This document shows, in pieces, positions 10,586 through 21,319 of a DNA stretch of 64,000 bases (position 1 is the first letter of the stretch; every line of letters starts with the position of its first letter). Made by a program: the position numbers and the translations under genes. Location of the stretch: the NCBI GenBank assembly GCA_913063325.1, contig CAJXYE010000012.1, positions 31,769-95,768 of the forward strand, read 5' to 3'. The notes beneath the pieces were generated by a model. That model was given only the letters and a program-made list of their open reading frames with translations, did not search any database and was not told the origin of the DNA. This DNA is from an uncultured Colwellia sp. Its GTDB lineage: Bacteria; Pseudomonadota; Gammaproteobacteria; Enterobacterales; Alteromonadaceae.

Positions 10586-11188
10586 ATGTCTTCAAAAGGC
10601 TTTACTGAACAAAAACTAAATCTAACAATAGCACTTTGCGCTGTACTCATTTCTATTGCCTCTTTTTATGCTACTTACATACAGGCAAGTGCCGCTGAGC
10701 AGCAAGTGAAAGCAATGACCCTGCCTTTATTACAATATACTACCAGTAATCTTACGGCTGTTACTCACGAGCCGGTAGTTTCCTTTGCTATTAAAAATGG
10801 TGGTGTTGGTCCCGCGCTAATTAAAAGCCTTTCGTTTAGTTATAAAAAAGAGAAAAACTTAACTTTCCAAGAGTTCTTAAATACCTGCTGTGAAAGTGAA
10901 TTACTTAAGTTTACTAAAGTAGCTTATGCGACTATGGATGTTAGTAAAGGCGGCAATATAACCAGTACTGTGGTGAATACCATTCTACCTGCGCAAGAGG
11001 AAGTTCATTTCTATAAGCTCTTTCGTGGAGAATTTACCTCTGATCTTTGGTTAAAAGTTAATAATGAACGCTTCGAGTTAGGCGTTGAAATTTGTTATTG
11101 CTCATTATTAGATAATTGTTATTTGACTGATGGCAGGGGTAATAACAAAGCTATTGAAGTGTGCCCTGTGATAATAGCAAAAAGGTAG
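10586..11188 (+). CDS. Hypothetical protein with an N-terminal TM helix
   Basis: ATG at 10586 behind caggaaatcaa; TM segment LTIALCAVLISIASFYATYI; complete ORF, family not recognised. Confidence 0.65.
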   Translation: MSSKGFTEQKLNLTIALCAVLISIASFYATYIQASAAEQQVKAMTLPLLQYTTSNLTAVTHEPVVSFAIKNGGVGPALIKSLSFSYKKEKNLTFQEFLNTCCESELLKFTKVAYATMDVSKGGNITSTVVNTILPAQEEVHFYKLFRGEFTSDLWLKVNNERFELGVEICYCSLLDNCYLTDGRGNNKAIEVCPVIIAKR

Positions 11189-11272
11189 AGTAGTTCATTT
11201 TCTTTACTATAAATAAGAATGTGGTACTGTGTTTTATTACAGTTGTTAGTTTTGTTAAATAAGGACGTTATA

Positions 11273-11983
11273 ATGATCAGCCTATACAGTTTTGGTTCAA
11301 GTTTTGGTGTCATGGATCCTAGTCCATTTGTAGTAAAAGTAGATGCTTTTTTAAAAATGGCAGATCTACCTTATGAAGTTAAAAGCGGTGCGCATAATTT
11401 AAAGAAGGCTCCAAAGGGTAAACTGCCGTTTATCTCTATTGAACAGCAGGCAGAAAAGCTTATTATTTCTGACTCTCAAAACATTATTGAGCACTTAACA
11501 CAAAACCACTCAATTACACTTGATGCTTTTTTGTCAGCAGAGCAGCAAGCGCAAGCTTATTTACTGACTAAGTCACTAGATGAAAACTTATATTGGTGTT
11601 TAGTCTATTCTCGCTGGATGTTAGATGATATGTGGCCATTGGTAAATAAAGCGTTTTTTAGTGCTATACCTGCGCCACTGCGTTGGTTTATCCCTAATTT
11701 AATTCGTAAAGCGGTGAGAAAAAATTTACACGGGCAGGGTACTGGCAGACATAGTAAAGATGAAATACTTGCTATTGCTGATAAAAGCTTCAGTGCTTTA
11801 TCGATATTATTAGGCGATAAAGCGTATTTTTATGGTGAGCAGCCATGTTCATTTGATGCCACCGCTTATTCCATTTTGTGTCAATTTATCTCGGTAGACT
11901 GCAAAAATGAATTCAATGATAAAGCACGTAGTTATGCTAACTTGAGCAGTTTTTGTCAACGTATAGAAAAACAATTTTATTAA
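11273..11983 (+). CDS. Glutathione S-transferase family protein (metaxin/FAXC-like)
   Basis: [37 protein letters not shown] thioredoxin-fold start, C-terminal ...[21 protein letters not shown]. Confidence 0.75.
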   Translation: MISLYSFGSSFGVMDPSPFVVKVDAFLKMADLPYEVKSGAHNLKKAPKGKLPFISIEQQAEKLIISDSQNIIEHLTQNHSITLDAFLSAEQQAQAYLLTKSLDENLYWCLVYSRWMLDDMWPLVNKAFFSAIPAPLRWFIPNLIRKAVRKNLHGQGTGRHSKDEILAIADKSFSALSILLGDKAYFYGEQPCSFDATAYSILCQFISVDCKNEFNDKARSYANLSSFCQRIEKQFY

Positions 11984-11996
11984 CGGAGTTAGTTCT

Positions 11997-13478
11997 TTGA
12001 AACTTAGCAATCATTATCATCAGTTGGGCGAAGCCTTTTATCATCAAGGGCTTCCTACCCCAGTAGCTGAACCGGTTTTATTACTGTGGAATGAAAAGCT
12101 TGCCAATGACTTAGTTATTAACCTTTCATCACAGCATGATAGTGAATTATTGGCAAAATACTTCTCTGGAAATCAGTTGGTAGAGGGAAGTAGGCCACTC
12201 TCACAAGCCTACTCAGGTCACCAATTTGGTCATTTTAATCCGCAATTGGGTGATGGTCGGGCTCATTTACTTGGCGAGATAGTTGATGATGCAGGGCAAG
12301 TAAAAGATATTCAGTTAAAAGGCTCAGGCACGAGTCACTTCTCTCGCAGCGGTGATGGCCGTTGTGCGTTAGGTCCTGCATTACGTGAATTTATAATGAG
12401 TGAGGCTATGTACGCCTTAGGTGTGCCGACAACTCGTTGTTTGGCGGTAGTGGCTACGGGGGAGGCTGTATATCGAGAGCGACCTTATGCTGGCGCTGTG
12501 GTCACTCGGGTTGCATCTAGTCATATTCGTGTCGGTACCTTTCAATATTTTGCGGCGAGAAAAGATACTAAATCGATGAAAGCGCTTGTAGATTTTTCTT
12601 GTCGGCGACATTTTTCCGAGGTTAATATTATTGATGCTGACATCAGTGAACAAGATAGTAGCTCACAAGTATTGTCATTTTTTGAGGCAGTATTAGCAAA
12701 GCAAATTCCGTTAGTACTAGCTTGGATGCGTGTTGGTTTTATTCATGGTGTGATGAATACGGATAATACTGCTATTTCAGGTGAAACTATTGATTTTGGC
12801 CCATGTGCCATGATGAATGATTATCATAGAGGTAGCGTTTTTAGCTCGATTGATAAAAATGGCCGATATGCTTTTGGCGAACAAATGACCATAATGCAGT
12901 GGAATATGACACGTTTAGCTGAGACCTTATTGCCATTACTCAGTGATGACCAAGAGCAAGCTATTGAAAAAATAGAACCATTATTAGCTAAGTTTCATCA
13001 AAACTTAATGCGAGATTACTTCATCATGATGGCCAATAAAATTGGTATTGAGACATTGATTGAAAATGATGATGACCTTATTACCGATCTGATTGAATTA
13101 CTTGAAGCTGAAAAGTTAGATTATACCCAAACGTTTGTAAAACTGACTAATGCCGTTATAAATGATGAAAACCATCATGAACTGAAAGCAAGCTTAGGTA
13201 GTTGGTTTGAACTATGGCAGCAACGCATATCGTTAGATAAAGACGCTGCTTTTCAATTAATGAGTAAAAATAACCCGTTAGTTATTCCAAGAAATCATCA
13301 TGTTGAAGCGATATTAGCTTCAAGCCAAACTGCTTATCAAGAAAAGGGCAACTTATCAGCCTTGAATGAGTTTTTGGCGGTATTAAAGCAGCCTTATACT
13401 CAACTAGCTAAGACTGTAGACTACCAAGATGCTCCTAGTGATGGTGATGAAAACTACCATACTTTTTGTGGTACTTAA
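11997..13478 (+). CDS. selO: Protein adenylyltransferase SelO (YdiU/UPF0061)
   Basis: [77 protein letters not shown]-terminus ...HTFCGT. TTG start. Confidence 0.92.
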   Translation: MKLSNHYHQLGEAFYHQGLPTPVAEPVLLLWNEKLANDLVINLSSQHDSELLAKYFSGNQLVEGSRPLSQAYSGHQFGHFNPQLGDGRAHLLGEIVDDAGQVKDIQLKGSGTSHFSRSGDGRCALGPALREFIMSEAMYALGVPTTRCLAVVATGEAVYRERPYAGAVVTRVASSHIRVGTFQYFAARKDTKSMKALVDFSCRRHFSEVNIIDADISEQDSSSQVLSFFEAVLAKQIPLVLAWMRVGFIHGVMNTDNTAISGETIDFGPCAMMNDYHRGSVFSSIDKNGRYAFGEQMTIMQWNMTRLAETLLPLLSDDQEQAIEKIEPLLAKFHQNLMRDYFIMMANKIGIETLIENDDDLITDLIELLEAEKLDYTQTFVKLTNAVINDENHHELKASLGSWFELWQQRISLDKDAAFQLMSKNNPLVIPRNHHVEAILASSQTAYQEKGNLSALNEFLAVLKQPYTQLAKTVDYQDAPSDGDENYHTFCGT

Positions 13479-13526
13479 GTACTTTTTAAGCACACTTTTT
13501 ATAAAAATTATCTCTATAGGACAGTA

Positions 13527-15515
13527 ATGACAAGTCAATTACACCGCGCACTCAAACAAACCTTTGGCTTTGATGGTTTTCGTTCTGGACAAGAGCAAAC
13601 AATCACCCAGTTACTTAATGGTCAGTCGAGTTTATCTATTTTCCCTACCGGCTCAGGTAAGTCACTTTGTTATCAACTAACAGCGTTGCAATTACCGCAC
13701 GTCACTTTAGTGGTATCACCGTTATTAGCTTTGATGAAAGATCAATTAGCTTTTCTGGCGAGTAAAGGCATCAAAGCGGCGAGTATCGACTCAACCTTAA
13801 AAGGGGATGAAGCACAAACTGTGATGGCAGGTGTGCGTAGTGGTGAAATTAAAATATTGATGGTGTCGGTTGAGCGCTTTAAAAATGAAAGGTTCAGGCA
13901 GTTCATTCAATCGGTACCTGTATCTATGTTAGTAGTTGATGAGGCCCATTGTATTTCTGAGTGGGGTCATAACTTTAGACCAGACTATTTAAAGCTGCCT
14001 AGTTACTGCCAAGCATTAAACATTCCTTTAGTATTATTACTTACTGCCACCGCGACACGAAAAGTTAAGATGGACATGGCAGCTAAGTTTCACATTCAAG
14101 CACAGCATATTGTGCAAACTGGTTTTTACCGATCGAACCTTGATTTAAGTGTGGTGCCCGTCGTAGAAGCTCAAAAAAACAGTCTGTTAGCGCAAACTAT
14201 TCATCAGCAGCAAGGTGCAGGTATCGTCTATGTTACCTTGCAACACACTGCTGAAATGGTTGCGCAAAGTATGCAGCAGCAAGGTATCAATGCTTGTGCC
14301 TATCATGCCGGTTTTGACAGTGATACCCGCAGTCAAATTCAGCAGGATTTTATGAATGGTAAAATCCAAGTTATTGTTGCGACAATTGCTTTTGGCATGG
14401 GCATAGATAAAAGTGATATTCGTTTTGTTATACATTACGATTTACCTAAGTCTATTGAAAACTATAGCCAAGAAATAGGCAGAGCAGGGCGAGATGGCAT
14501 GCCTTCTTACTGTTTTACCTTAGCTAACCTTGATGGCTTAAATACAGTGGAGAATTTTGTCTATGGTGATACTCCTGAATTAACAGGTATTGAACTAGTC
14601 ATTAATTCCATTAAAAAAGAAGTTGTCAGTAATAGTTTTGGTGATAGTTACGGTCACCCAAGTAATAGCCAAGTAGAAGGTATGTGGGAGTTACAAATAC
14701 TGCAATTATCTAATGCCGCCAATATCAAGCAATTACCGTTAAAAACCTTATTAGTGCAGTTAGAGTTATGTGGTGTAATCGAACCGTTGTACGCCTATTT
14801 TGCTGACTTTAAAATTAAGCTGCTAAAACCAAAGGATGAAATACTTAATAGTTTTAACGAGCAACGTAAGGATTTTCTACAACGTATCTTTAATGCCACA
14901 GAATTTAAAAAAGTGTGGGGTAGTTTGAATTTTGATACACTTTTACAAGATCAAAGCATTGAACGTAATCGAGTTATTTCCGCACTTGAATATCTAGAAG
15001 AGCAACAGTTAATCGTGCTTGAAACCAAAGGCATGACTGAGGTCTTTAACGTTAACCTTGATGAGCTTGCCGACCCAACGTTAAGTCAATCGCTCTTTGA
15101 TTACTTTATTGATAAAGAAGAAAAAGAAATAAAGCGTATCGCCTCGCTGGTCCGTTTCTTTCAATTAGATAGCTGTTTAAGTACTAATTTATCACGTTAC
15201 TTTGATGATCAAAATACACCAACCCAATGTGGCCACTGCAGTGTTTGTCGTGGACAAGTTGCACACTTGCAGCACTCTCAAATTAATGTGCCTTGGCCAA
15301 GTGATGATAGTTTAAAGCAGGGCATGAGCGATTTAGCAGAGCGATTGTCGGGTAAAATAAACCAACCGTTATCACTAGAGAGTTATTGCCGATTTTTTGC
15401 TGGTATGACAGTGCCGTTGTTTGGGCGGAATAAAGTCAGACAAATACCGGGTTTTGGCTCATGTGAGCAGCAACGATATCAAGCTATTCGAGAAAAATTA
15501 AATAACTTAAGTTAA
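13527..15515 (+). CDS. RecQ-family ATP-dependent DNA helicase
   Basis: FRSGQEQTI, PTGSGKSLCYQ, DEAHCISEWGHNFRPDY, TATATRKV, QEIGRAGRDG, zinc-binding C..CGHCSVC. Confidence 0.9.
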   Translation: MTSQLHRALKQTFGFDGFRSGQEQTITQLLNGQSSLSIFPTGSGKSLCYQLTALQLPHVTLVVSPLLALMKDQLAFLASKGIKAASIDSTLKGDEAQTVMAGVRSGEIKILMVSVERFKNERFRQFIQSVPVSMLVVDEAHCISEWGHNFRPDYLKLPSYCQALNIPLVLLLTATATRKVKMDMAAKFHIQAQHIVQTGFYRSNLDLSVVPVVEAQKNSLLAQTIHQQQGAGIVYVTLQHTAEMVAQSMQQQGINACAYHAGFDSDTRSQIQQDFMNGKIQVIVATIAFGMGIDKSDIRFVIHYDLPKSIENYSQEIGRAGRDGMPSYCFTLANLDGLNTVENFVYGDTPELTGIELVINSIKKEVVSNSFGDSYGHPSNSQVEGMWELQILQLSNAANIKQLPLKTLLVQLELCGVIEPLYAYFADFKIKLLKPKDEILNSFNEQRKDFLQRIFNATEFKKVWGSLNFDTLLQDQSIERNRVISALEYLEEQQLIVLETKGMTEVFNVNLDELADPTLSQSLFDYFIDKEEKEIKRIASLVRFFQLDSCLSTNLSRYFDDQNTPTQCGHCSVCRGQVAHLQHSQINVPWPSDDSLKQGMSDLAERLSGKINQPLSLESYCRFFAGMTVPLFGRNKVRQIPGFGSCEQQRYQAIREKLNNLS

Positions 15516-15880
15516 CATGCCTATGTAGTCTATTCAGGAACTCACAATATTTAATGATTTTTACGTCATGGTGAACTTTTTTAGTATCTTAGCCGGCAAG
15601 TGCCACACTAAATTAGATCCTGAAATAAATTCAGGATGACGAATTCAGGATGACAGTCTTTATGAGATTGTTCCTGAGCTATATGCATAAGCATGTAAGT
15701 TAATGCTATTTTTTGAAAATAGTTATAATTTTCTAGTTGTTTTTTATCGGTTAAATCATAAGTTTAAAACAGCTACTTGAGAGGCTGACGATGAAAAGTA
15801 CTATAAAGAGTTTATTAGTAAAAACGTAAAGTACAGGTAACTGATTTGAATCATTCATTGAGTTTTATGGTTTCTTAATT

Positions 15881-15912
15881 AAATAAGGGATGCACGGTGG
15901 CATCCCTTATTT
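15881..15912. terminator. Strong hairpin
   Basis: aaataagggatgc acggtg gcatcccttattt perfect 13-bp stem. Confidence 0.75.
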
Positions 15913-15953
15913 CCCAAAATAATTTGGTCAATCTTATTGAGATTAGCGCTAAT

Positions 15954-17258
15954 TTATTTTTCTATGTTGATCTGGACGGTATTTACAATACCGTCATAAA
16001 TTACCGATAATACAATGGAGCCTTCACTGACTGAAGTACTGGTTATTTTATAATGTGCGCTGCTAAGACCCGCTGATATTAATTCAAGTTCGACTATATC
16101 CTTACCAATAATCTCCCAGTTAGCAAATTCGGAAACATTAAGATTAGTAGGTGAGGCATCATAAATTGCGGTTAATGTTAACTCAGTTGACTCTAAGGGC
16201 TTGAGTATAACGGTATCTTCGCCTTCATTAATTTGTGTCTCTGTTAGCTTAGCATCACCTTCTACCACTAAAATCACCTTAGCATCTTTACCGCCACAAA
16301 CAGCTAATAATTCAGTAACTCCAGCTTTAAGTGCTAAAATTGTGCCTTTATTTACGCCGGTATAGGTAAGACCGGTTAAGCCAGTATCCTGCTGTTGCCA
16401 ATCGATACTTGGGTCGATATCAAAAGTCTCTGTTGAGATTGTTTCAATCAATTTTGCTTGGGCATTCACCTTGACGCGATCACCGATATCTAAGTTGATC
16501 ACTGTTTGAATTTCATCTGCCAATAAAATTTCAATGGTATCTAAATCTTTCGGGTCAGCCGTTACCGTCAATTGTGCGTCAACTGTACCTATTGTTGAGG
16601 TAATCGTGGTATTTTCTATGCCCTCGGCTGACGTATATAACACACCCTTTTTATCAATAACTGCAGTGGTTTGATCATCAAGTGTAAAAGTCATATCTTT
16701 TATTGTATTAAGTGATAGGTAATCATCTTCATAACGGACATCGCCGTTAATACTGGCATCAATACAGGTATGAATATGACCGGTTTCAGGAGATGCTTGT
16801 TTTAAGGCTATTGAGCTAACGGCAATATCACTTATTGACACTTCTCCTTCCCCAAAAATATCATTGATTGTTGTACCAGTAATAATCACTTTACCTTGAT
16901 CAATATCTGAATTTTTTACACCTGTGACTAAGCCATGACTATTAACCGTAGCAATGGTAGTATCGCTTGAAGACCAAGCGGTTAACTCGGCGGTTACGTC
17001 TCTGGTTTCTCCTTTGCTATCAAGCCCTATCGCTATGAGTTGATGGGTTTCGCCTGCTTCTATACGCATTTGCCCATTTGTTATTTCAAATTCTTCTATA
17101 ATGGTGCCATTAGCACGCAATTTTTCTAATTCAACGGCTCTAGCTAACTCCTCAGAGTTATTATCAGAATCACAGCCAGTAAGAAAGATGCTTGTTATCG
17201 CCAAGCTAAGTAGTGTTATTTTCGATAGATTAGGTAATAAATTCATAAGAGTTGCCAA
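15954..17258 (-). CDS. Lipoprotein with bacterial Ig-like (Big_2-type) repeats
   Basis: Signal peptide and lipobox (LSLAITSIFLTGCDSD); SSDTTIATVNSHGLVTGVK is a typical Big_2 repeat. Confidence 0.75.
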   Translation of the reverse strand: MATLMNLLPNLSKITLLSLAITSIFLTGCDSDNNSEELARAVELEKLRANGTIIEEFEITNGQMRIEAGETHQLIAIGLDSKGETRDVTAELTAWSSSDTTIATVNSHGLVTGVKNSDIDQGKVIITGTTINDIFGEGEVSISDIAVSSIALKQASPETGHIHTCIDASINGDVRYEDDYLSLNTIKDMTFTLDDQTTAVIDKKGVLYTSAEGIENTTITSTIGTVDAQLTVTADPKDLDTIEILLADEIQTVINLDIGDRVKVNAQAKLIETISTETFDIDPSIDWQQQDTGLTGLTYTGVNKGTILALKAGVTELLAVCGGKDAKVILVVEGDAKLTETQINEGEDTVILKPLESTELTLTAIYDASPTNLNVSEFANWEIIGKDIVELELISAGLSSAHYKITSTSVSEGSIVLSVIYDGIVNTVQINIEK

Positions 17259-17309
17259 TATAAAGTATTTTTTAAGTGAAAATTTAAAAGTATGTCTTAA
17301 AACTTATTC

Positions 17310-17855
17310 TTAAAAGTGATAGATGAAACCAAGGGAAATATTCGTTATTTCTATATCACTGTCTTTGTAAAGTGATTGATATCCCAATCTAATGCTAGCT
17401 TGTTCAAAATAAGGGATTTGTTGGTGCATCGATACGCCCCATGAAAAACCATTATAATGATCTTCGCCGTTATAGGTTTCTTCTGGGCCAGACACTGTCA
17501 TATCGGTCATGGCATAACCGACAGAGACATCCATACCAAAACCATCTCGAATGTCTGATTGCATAACAAAATAAAGCGCAGTGCTTTGCTCTAAATCGAA
17601 TGTCATGCGATAAATATCATCGTTATCACCTCTCAAGTACTGTGCTTCAAAAGCCATATTATTATTGCTAATACCGGCACGTAACGCGATTGCACTTGGT
17701 TTGGCGTTTTCACTAGACAACTCAATATCAGTCGACAAATAATCCATGCCGATATAAATATCATCGGCAAAAGATTGCGTTGATAACGTAAGGAGTGAAA
17801 TGGTTATTATCTTGTTGAAAGTGGCCATGATGTTTCTATTGATAGTCTTGTTCAT
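17310..17855 (-). CDS. Predicted outer-membrane beta-barrel protein
   Basis: Signal peptide (IITISLLTLSTQSFA), alternating amphipathic strands, C-terminal NISLGFIYHF ending in aromatic Phe. Confidence 0.6.
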   Translation of the reverse strand: MNKTINRNIMATFNKIITISLLTLSTQSFADDIYIGMDYLSTDIELSSENAKPSAIALRAGISNNNMAFEAQYLRGDNDDIYRMTFDLEQSTALYFVMQSDIRDGFGMDVSVGYAMTDMTVSGPEETYNGEDHYNGFSWGVSMHQQIPYFEQASIRLGYQSLYKDSDIEITNISLGFIYHF

Positions 17856-18085
17856 AAGTAGTAAACAATATCCATGTTAATTTGACGTGAATTAGTTTGT
17901 CGCTATTATACCCAAATGTTATGAAAATACTAAAAATAGGAGACTTTTGCTGAGTTTTTTATTAAAGTGCGTTCTTTCGTGTTAGCTAAAAATAGCTAGA
18001 GATTGCCAATAATTATAAAACTTGCCATGTTCAAATACTGGAAGTGACCAAGCAAGTACTTAGATTAAAAGTAAAGTGAATAACT

Positions 18086-19717
18086 ATGAGAGCAACTAAG
18101 CGCATTGCAGATGCAACGCAAGAGTCTTTACATCGAATTTTTACCATTGCTGAAGCCCCTGATTCTACTTTGGGGCGTCTTGAGCAAGAAATGTCGCAAA
18201 ATTTGGTTGGTTTTTTGAACAACCATATTGTTGCCAGTAAAAATGCTTTAACGGATATTGAGCAAGATTTTATTAATCCTCATATTCCAGAGCAGCCTGA
18301 ATTTGTATCTGATCATATGCATCACTTGCTCGATAAATTAGTCGCGCAATCAGTACATACTTCAAGCCCCAGTTTTATTGGTCATATGACCTCAGCGTTA
18401 CCTTCATTTATTTTACCGCTATCTAAGTTGATGGTGGGATTAAATCAAAACTTAGTTAAAGTTGAGACCTCAAAAGCTTTTACACCACTAGAACGTCAAG
18501 TTTTAGGCATGATGCATAATTTGGTCTATCAGCAGAATGATGATTTTTATCAAAATTGGATGCATAGCGCTCAACATTCACTGGGCTCTTTTTGCTCTGG
18601 TGGTACTGTCGCAAATATTACCGCTTTATGGGTGGCACGAAATAAGCTGCTACAAGCCGATGGTGACTTTAGAGGTGTGGCGCGAGAAGGTTTGCATCGG
18701 GCTATGAAGCATTATGGCTATCAAGACTTAGTGATTTTAGTGTCAGACCGTGGTCATTATTCACTGAAGAAATCTTCTGATATTCTTGGTATAGGCCAAG
18801 AGAATGTTATTGCTATTCCTACTGACGAATATAATAAGATAGATTGCAAAAAGCTAGTGGCAAAGTGTCAGCAACTTAGTGAGCAAAATATTAAAGTACT
18901 CGCTATTGTTGGCGTTGCTGGTACCACTGAGACGGGGAATATTGACCCCCTTGATAAAATGGCTGAAATTGCTCAGCAATACCAGTGTCATTTTCATGTT
19001 GATGCCGCTTGGGGCGGGGCAACATTGTTATCAAACAAATACCGTCCATTACTTAAAGGCATCGAACAAGCCGACTCAGTGACCATTGACGCTCATAAAC
19101 AGATGTATGTGCCTATGGGGGCAGGTTTAGTTATTTTTAAAGACCCTGCGTCTGTGAGTGCCATTGAACATCATGCAGAATATATTCTGCGTAAAGGCTC
19201 AAAAGATTTAGGTAGTCATACCCTAGAAGGTTCACGCTCGGGTATGGCGATGTTAGTGTATGCAAGTTTGCATATCATTAGCCGACCAGGTTATGAAATG
19301 TTAATTAATCAGGCGATAGAAAAAGCCGAATATTTTGCACAACTGATTAATCAGCATGACGACTTTGAGCTAATTACTCGTCCAGAGCTTTGTTTGCTAA
19401 CGTATCGTTACGCACCTAAGTCAGTACAGGTTTTGTTGGCTCGAAATGACGATGAAGCGAATAAATCTCTGAATTTGTTGCTGGGTAAATTAACTAAGTT
19501 TATTCAAAAACGCCAACGTGAAGATGGCCGCTCTTTTGTTTCTCGTACGCGTATTGAAGTGAGCCGATACGGTGGTGAAAAAGTGATTGTCTTTAGAGTT
19601 GTGTTAGCCAATCCGTTAACCACGAAAGAAATTCTTCAAGATATCTTAGAGCAACAATGTGAATTGGCGAAAGAAAGTGAGAACTTTTTACCTGAATTAC
19701 TGACAATGGCAGAATAA
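18086..19717 (+). CDS. panP: PLP-dependent decarboxylase, probable aspartate 1-decarboxylase PanP type
   Basis: Group II decarboxylase fold: SGGTVANITALWVARN, HVDAAWGGATLLSNKYRPLLKGIEQADSVTIDAHKQMYVPMGAG (PLP lysine); length and N-terminus resemble the PanP family. Confidence 0.75.
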   Translation: MRATKRIADATQESLHRIFTIAEAPDSTLGRLEQEMSQNLVGFLNNHIVASKNALTDIEQDFINPHIPEQPEFVSDHMHHLLDKLVAQSVHTSSPSFIGHMTSALPSFILPLSKLMVGLNQNLVKVETSKAFTPLERQVLGMMHNLVYQQNDDFYQNWMHSAQHSLGSFCSGGTVANITALWVARNKLLQADGDFRGVAREGLHRAMKHYGYQDLVILVSDRGHYSLKKSSDILGIGQENVIAIPTDEYNKIDCKKLVAKCQQLSEQNIKVLAIVGVAGTTETGNIDPLDKMAEIAQQYQCHFHVDAAWGGATLLSNKYRPLLKGIEQADSVTIDAHKQMYVPMGAGLVIFKDPASVSAIEHHAEYILRKGSKDLGSHTLEGSRSGMAMLVYASLHIISRPGYEMLINQAIEKAEYFAQLINQHDDFELITRPELCLLTYRYAPKSVQVLLARNDDEANKSLNLLLGKLTKFIQKRQREDGRSFVSRTRIEVSRYGGEKVIVFRVVLANPLTTKEILQDILEQQCELAKESENFLPELLTMAE

Positions 19718-19980
19718 TACCAATTTGATTAAATTTCTTCCCTACTCAGAGCTACATTGATGAGCTTAAAACAAACAAAATTTATTAAACATAGTCATTC
19801 TATATTTAGTTCATTTTGTGACGTTATCAGTTTATCAATGAGCTCCCAAGGGCGAGTTTAAAAGGCTTATATGCAGCGTTATTGATTTCGAGAAGGGAAT
19901 AACCATTCTCATCAATCAATGCCTTGCCTTTAAGCCTTTTAATTCTCGCTGAGTGGGAAAGAACTTAATCAACTTGGTAT
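19717..19980. repeat. Family 1 repeat, copy B
   Basis: 5' arm ATACCAATTTGATTAAATTTCTTCCCTACTCAG versus reverse complement of 3' arm ATACCAAGTTGATTAAGTTCTTTCCCACTCAG; inner arm nearly identical to copy A. Confidence 0.92.
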
Positions 19981-20052
19981 AATTACTGTTTCTTAGATAA
20001 TCTGTTTACGGGTAAATCGCTATATATTTAGGGCGGGTCAGTCAAAGCAAAC

Positions 20053-20094
20053 AAAAAAAGGCACAAGTTAATTTATTAACTTGTGCCTTTTTTA
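20053..20094. terminator. Bidirectional terminator
   Basis: aaaaaaaggcacaagttaat...attaacttgtgcctttttt. Confidence 0.8.
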
Positions 20095-20185
20095 TTGTTA
20101 ACTACCAGCCTTTCCTGGCATGTGTATAAGTGGACACCTCTACACTGATAGTTATATTTTAGTAGCTATGCTTCTAGCCATAATT

Positions 20186-20992
20186 TTAGTAATTATGGTA
20201 AAGACCAAACTCTTGATTTATTTTACAATTTTGCTTATCAGCCCAAAGATAATATTCTTGATCTTCCAACTCACTTGCCGCTTCTTTATCAAGTAATATA
20301 ATGGCATTTTCGTGAAGCTGTAAAGATGATGCTGGACATACTGCTGATAATGCACCTGTAACCATATCTTTTACTGCTTTTGCTTTGTTCTTACCTGTTG
20401 CCATTAGTAGTACGTATCTAGCATCTAGAATAGTGGCAATACCCATGGTCATAGCTAATGTTGGTTGAAATTCATCAGCAGCAAATAAACGACTATTATC
20501 GTCAAGGGTTTGCTGAGTAAGTGTTTTAATGCGGGTACGAGAAGCTAAGCTTGAAGTAGGTTCATTAAAACCAATGTGGCCATTGGCACCAATACCTAAA
20601 ATCTGCAAGTCGATACCGCCAGCTTGAGATATTTTATCTTCGTACGCCAAACCTTGTTCTCTTGGGTTTTCACCTTGATTACAGGTTGGTACGAAGGTTT
20701 TAGATTTATCAATATCAACATGATTGAACAAGTTTACATTCATGAAATGACGGTAGCTTTGCTCGTTTTTTTCATCAATACCTAAGTATTCGTCTAAATT
20801 GAAGCTAGTGGTATTGCTGAAACTAAGCTCGCCAGCCTTGTGCTTATTAACCAATTCTTGATAAAGACTAATAGGTGTACTGCCTGTTGCCAAACCTAAA
20901 ACAGGGTTAGATTTTTTATTGATTAATTCTGCAACCCATTCTGCTGCACTTTCGGCAACTTGCTGTGCATCATCAAAAATAATAACTTGCAT
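20186..20992 (-). CDS. nagB: Glucosamine-6-phosphate deaminase
   Basis: LGLATGSTPISLYQELV, FNLDEYLGI, GIGANGHIGFNEP. Confidence 0.96.
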   Translation of the reverse strand: MQVIIFDDAQQVAESAAEWVAELINKKSNPVLGLATGSTPISLYQELVNKHKAGELSFSNTTSFNLDEYLGIDEKNEQSYRHFMNVNLFNHVDIDKSKTFVPTCNQGENPREQGLAYEDKISQAGGIDLQILGIGANGHIGFNEPTSSLASRTRIKTLTQQTLDDNSRLFAADEFQPTLAMTMGIATILDARYVLLMATGKNKAKAVKDMVTGALSAVCPASSLQLHENAIILLDKEAASELEDQEYYLWADKQNCKINQEFGLYHNY

Positions 20993-21095
20993 GTTTTTTC
21001 CTTAGGAAAATTAAATTAATAAAGCATCACGGTACGCTTATATTTTTAAGCGACAAACTTTACAATATGATAAATATCGTCTTACATTATTAAAA

Positions 21096-21113
21096 AATGA
21101 CAGCGCTGTCAAT
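21096..21113. promoter_or_regulatory. Putative NagR operator upstream of nagB
   Basis: AATGACAGCGCTGTCAAT, near-perfect palindrome ~105 bp from nagB start; same motif at five other sites in the GlcNAc locus. Confidence 0.85.
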
Positions 21114-21319
21114 TGTTAATGGTGTTTGTTGATAGTTCTCTTTGTTTAGTTATATACCCTTTTCGATCTTAATAGAGGGTTCTAGCGGGTGTAAATCAAT
21201 TGAATAAGGAGTTACGTACATTACTCCATGATTGCTATAGTTATTAATAGGTATAGCAATATAGTTGTTTTTTTGCTAAAAATTTAGCCATAATGGCTTA
21301 TAGAGTGCATTATTATATC

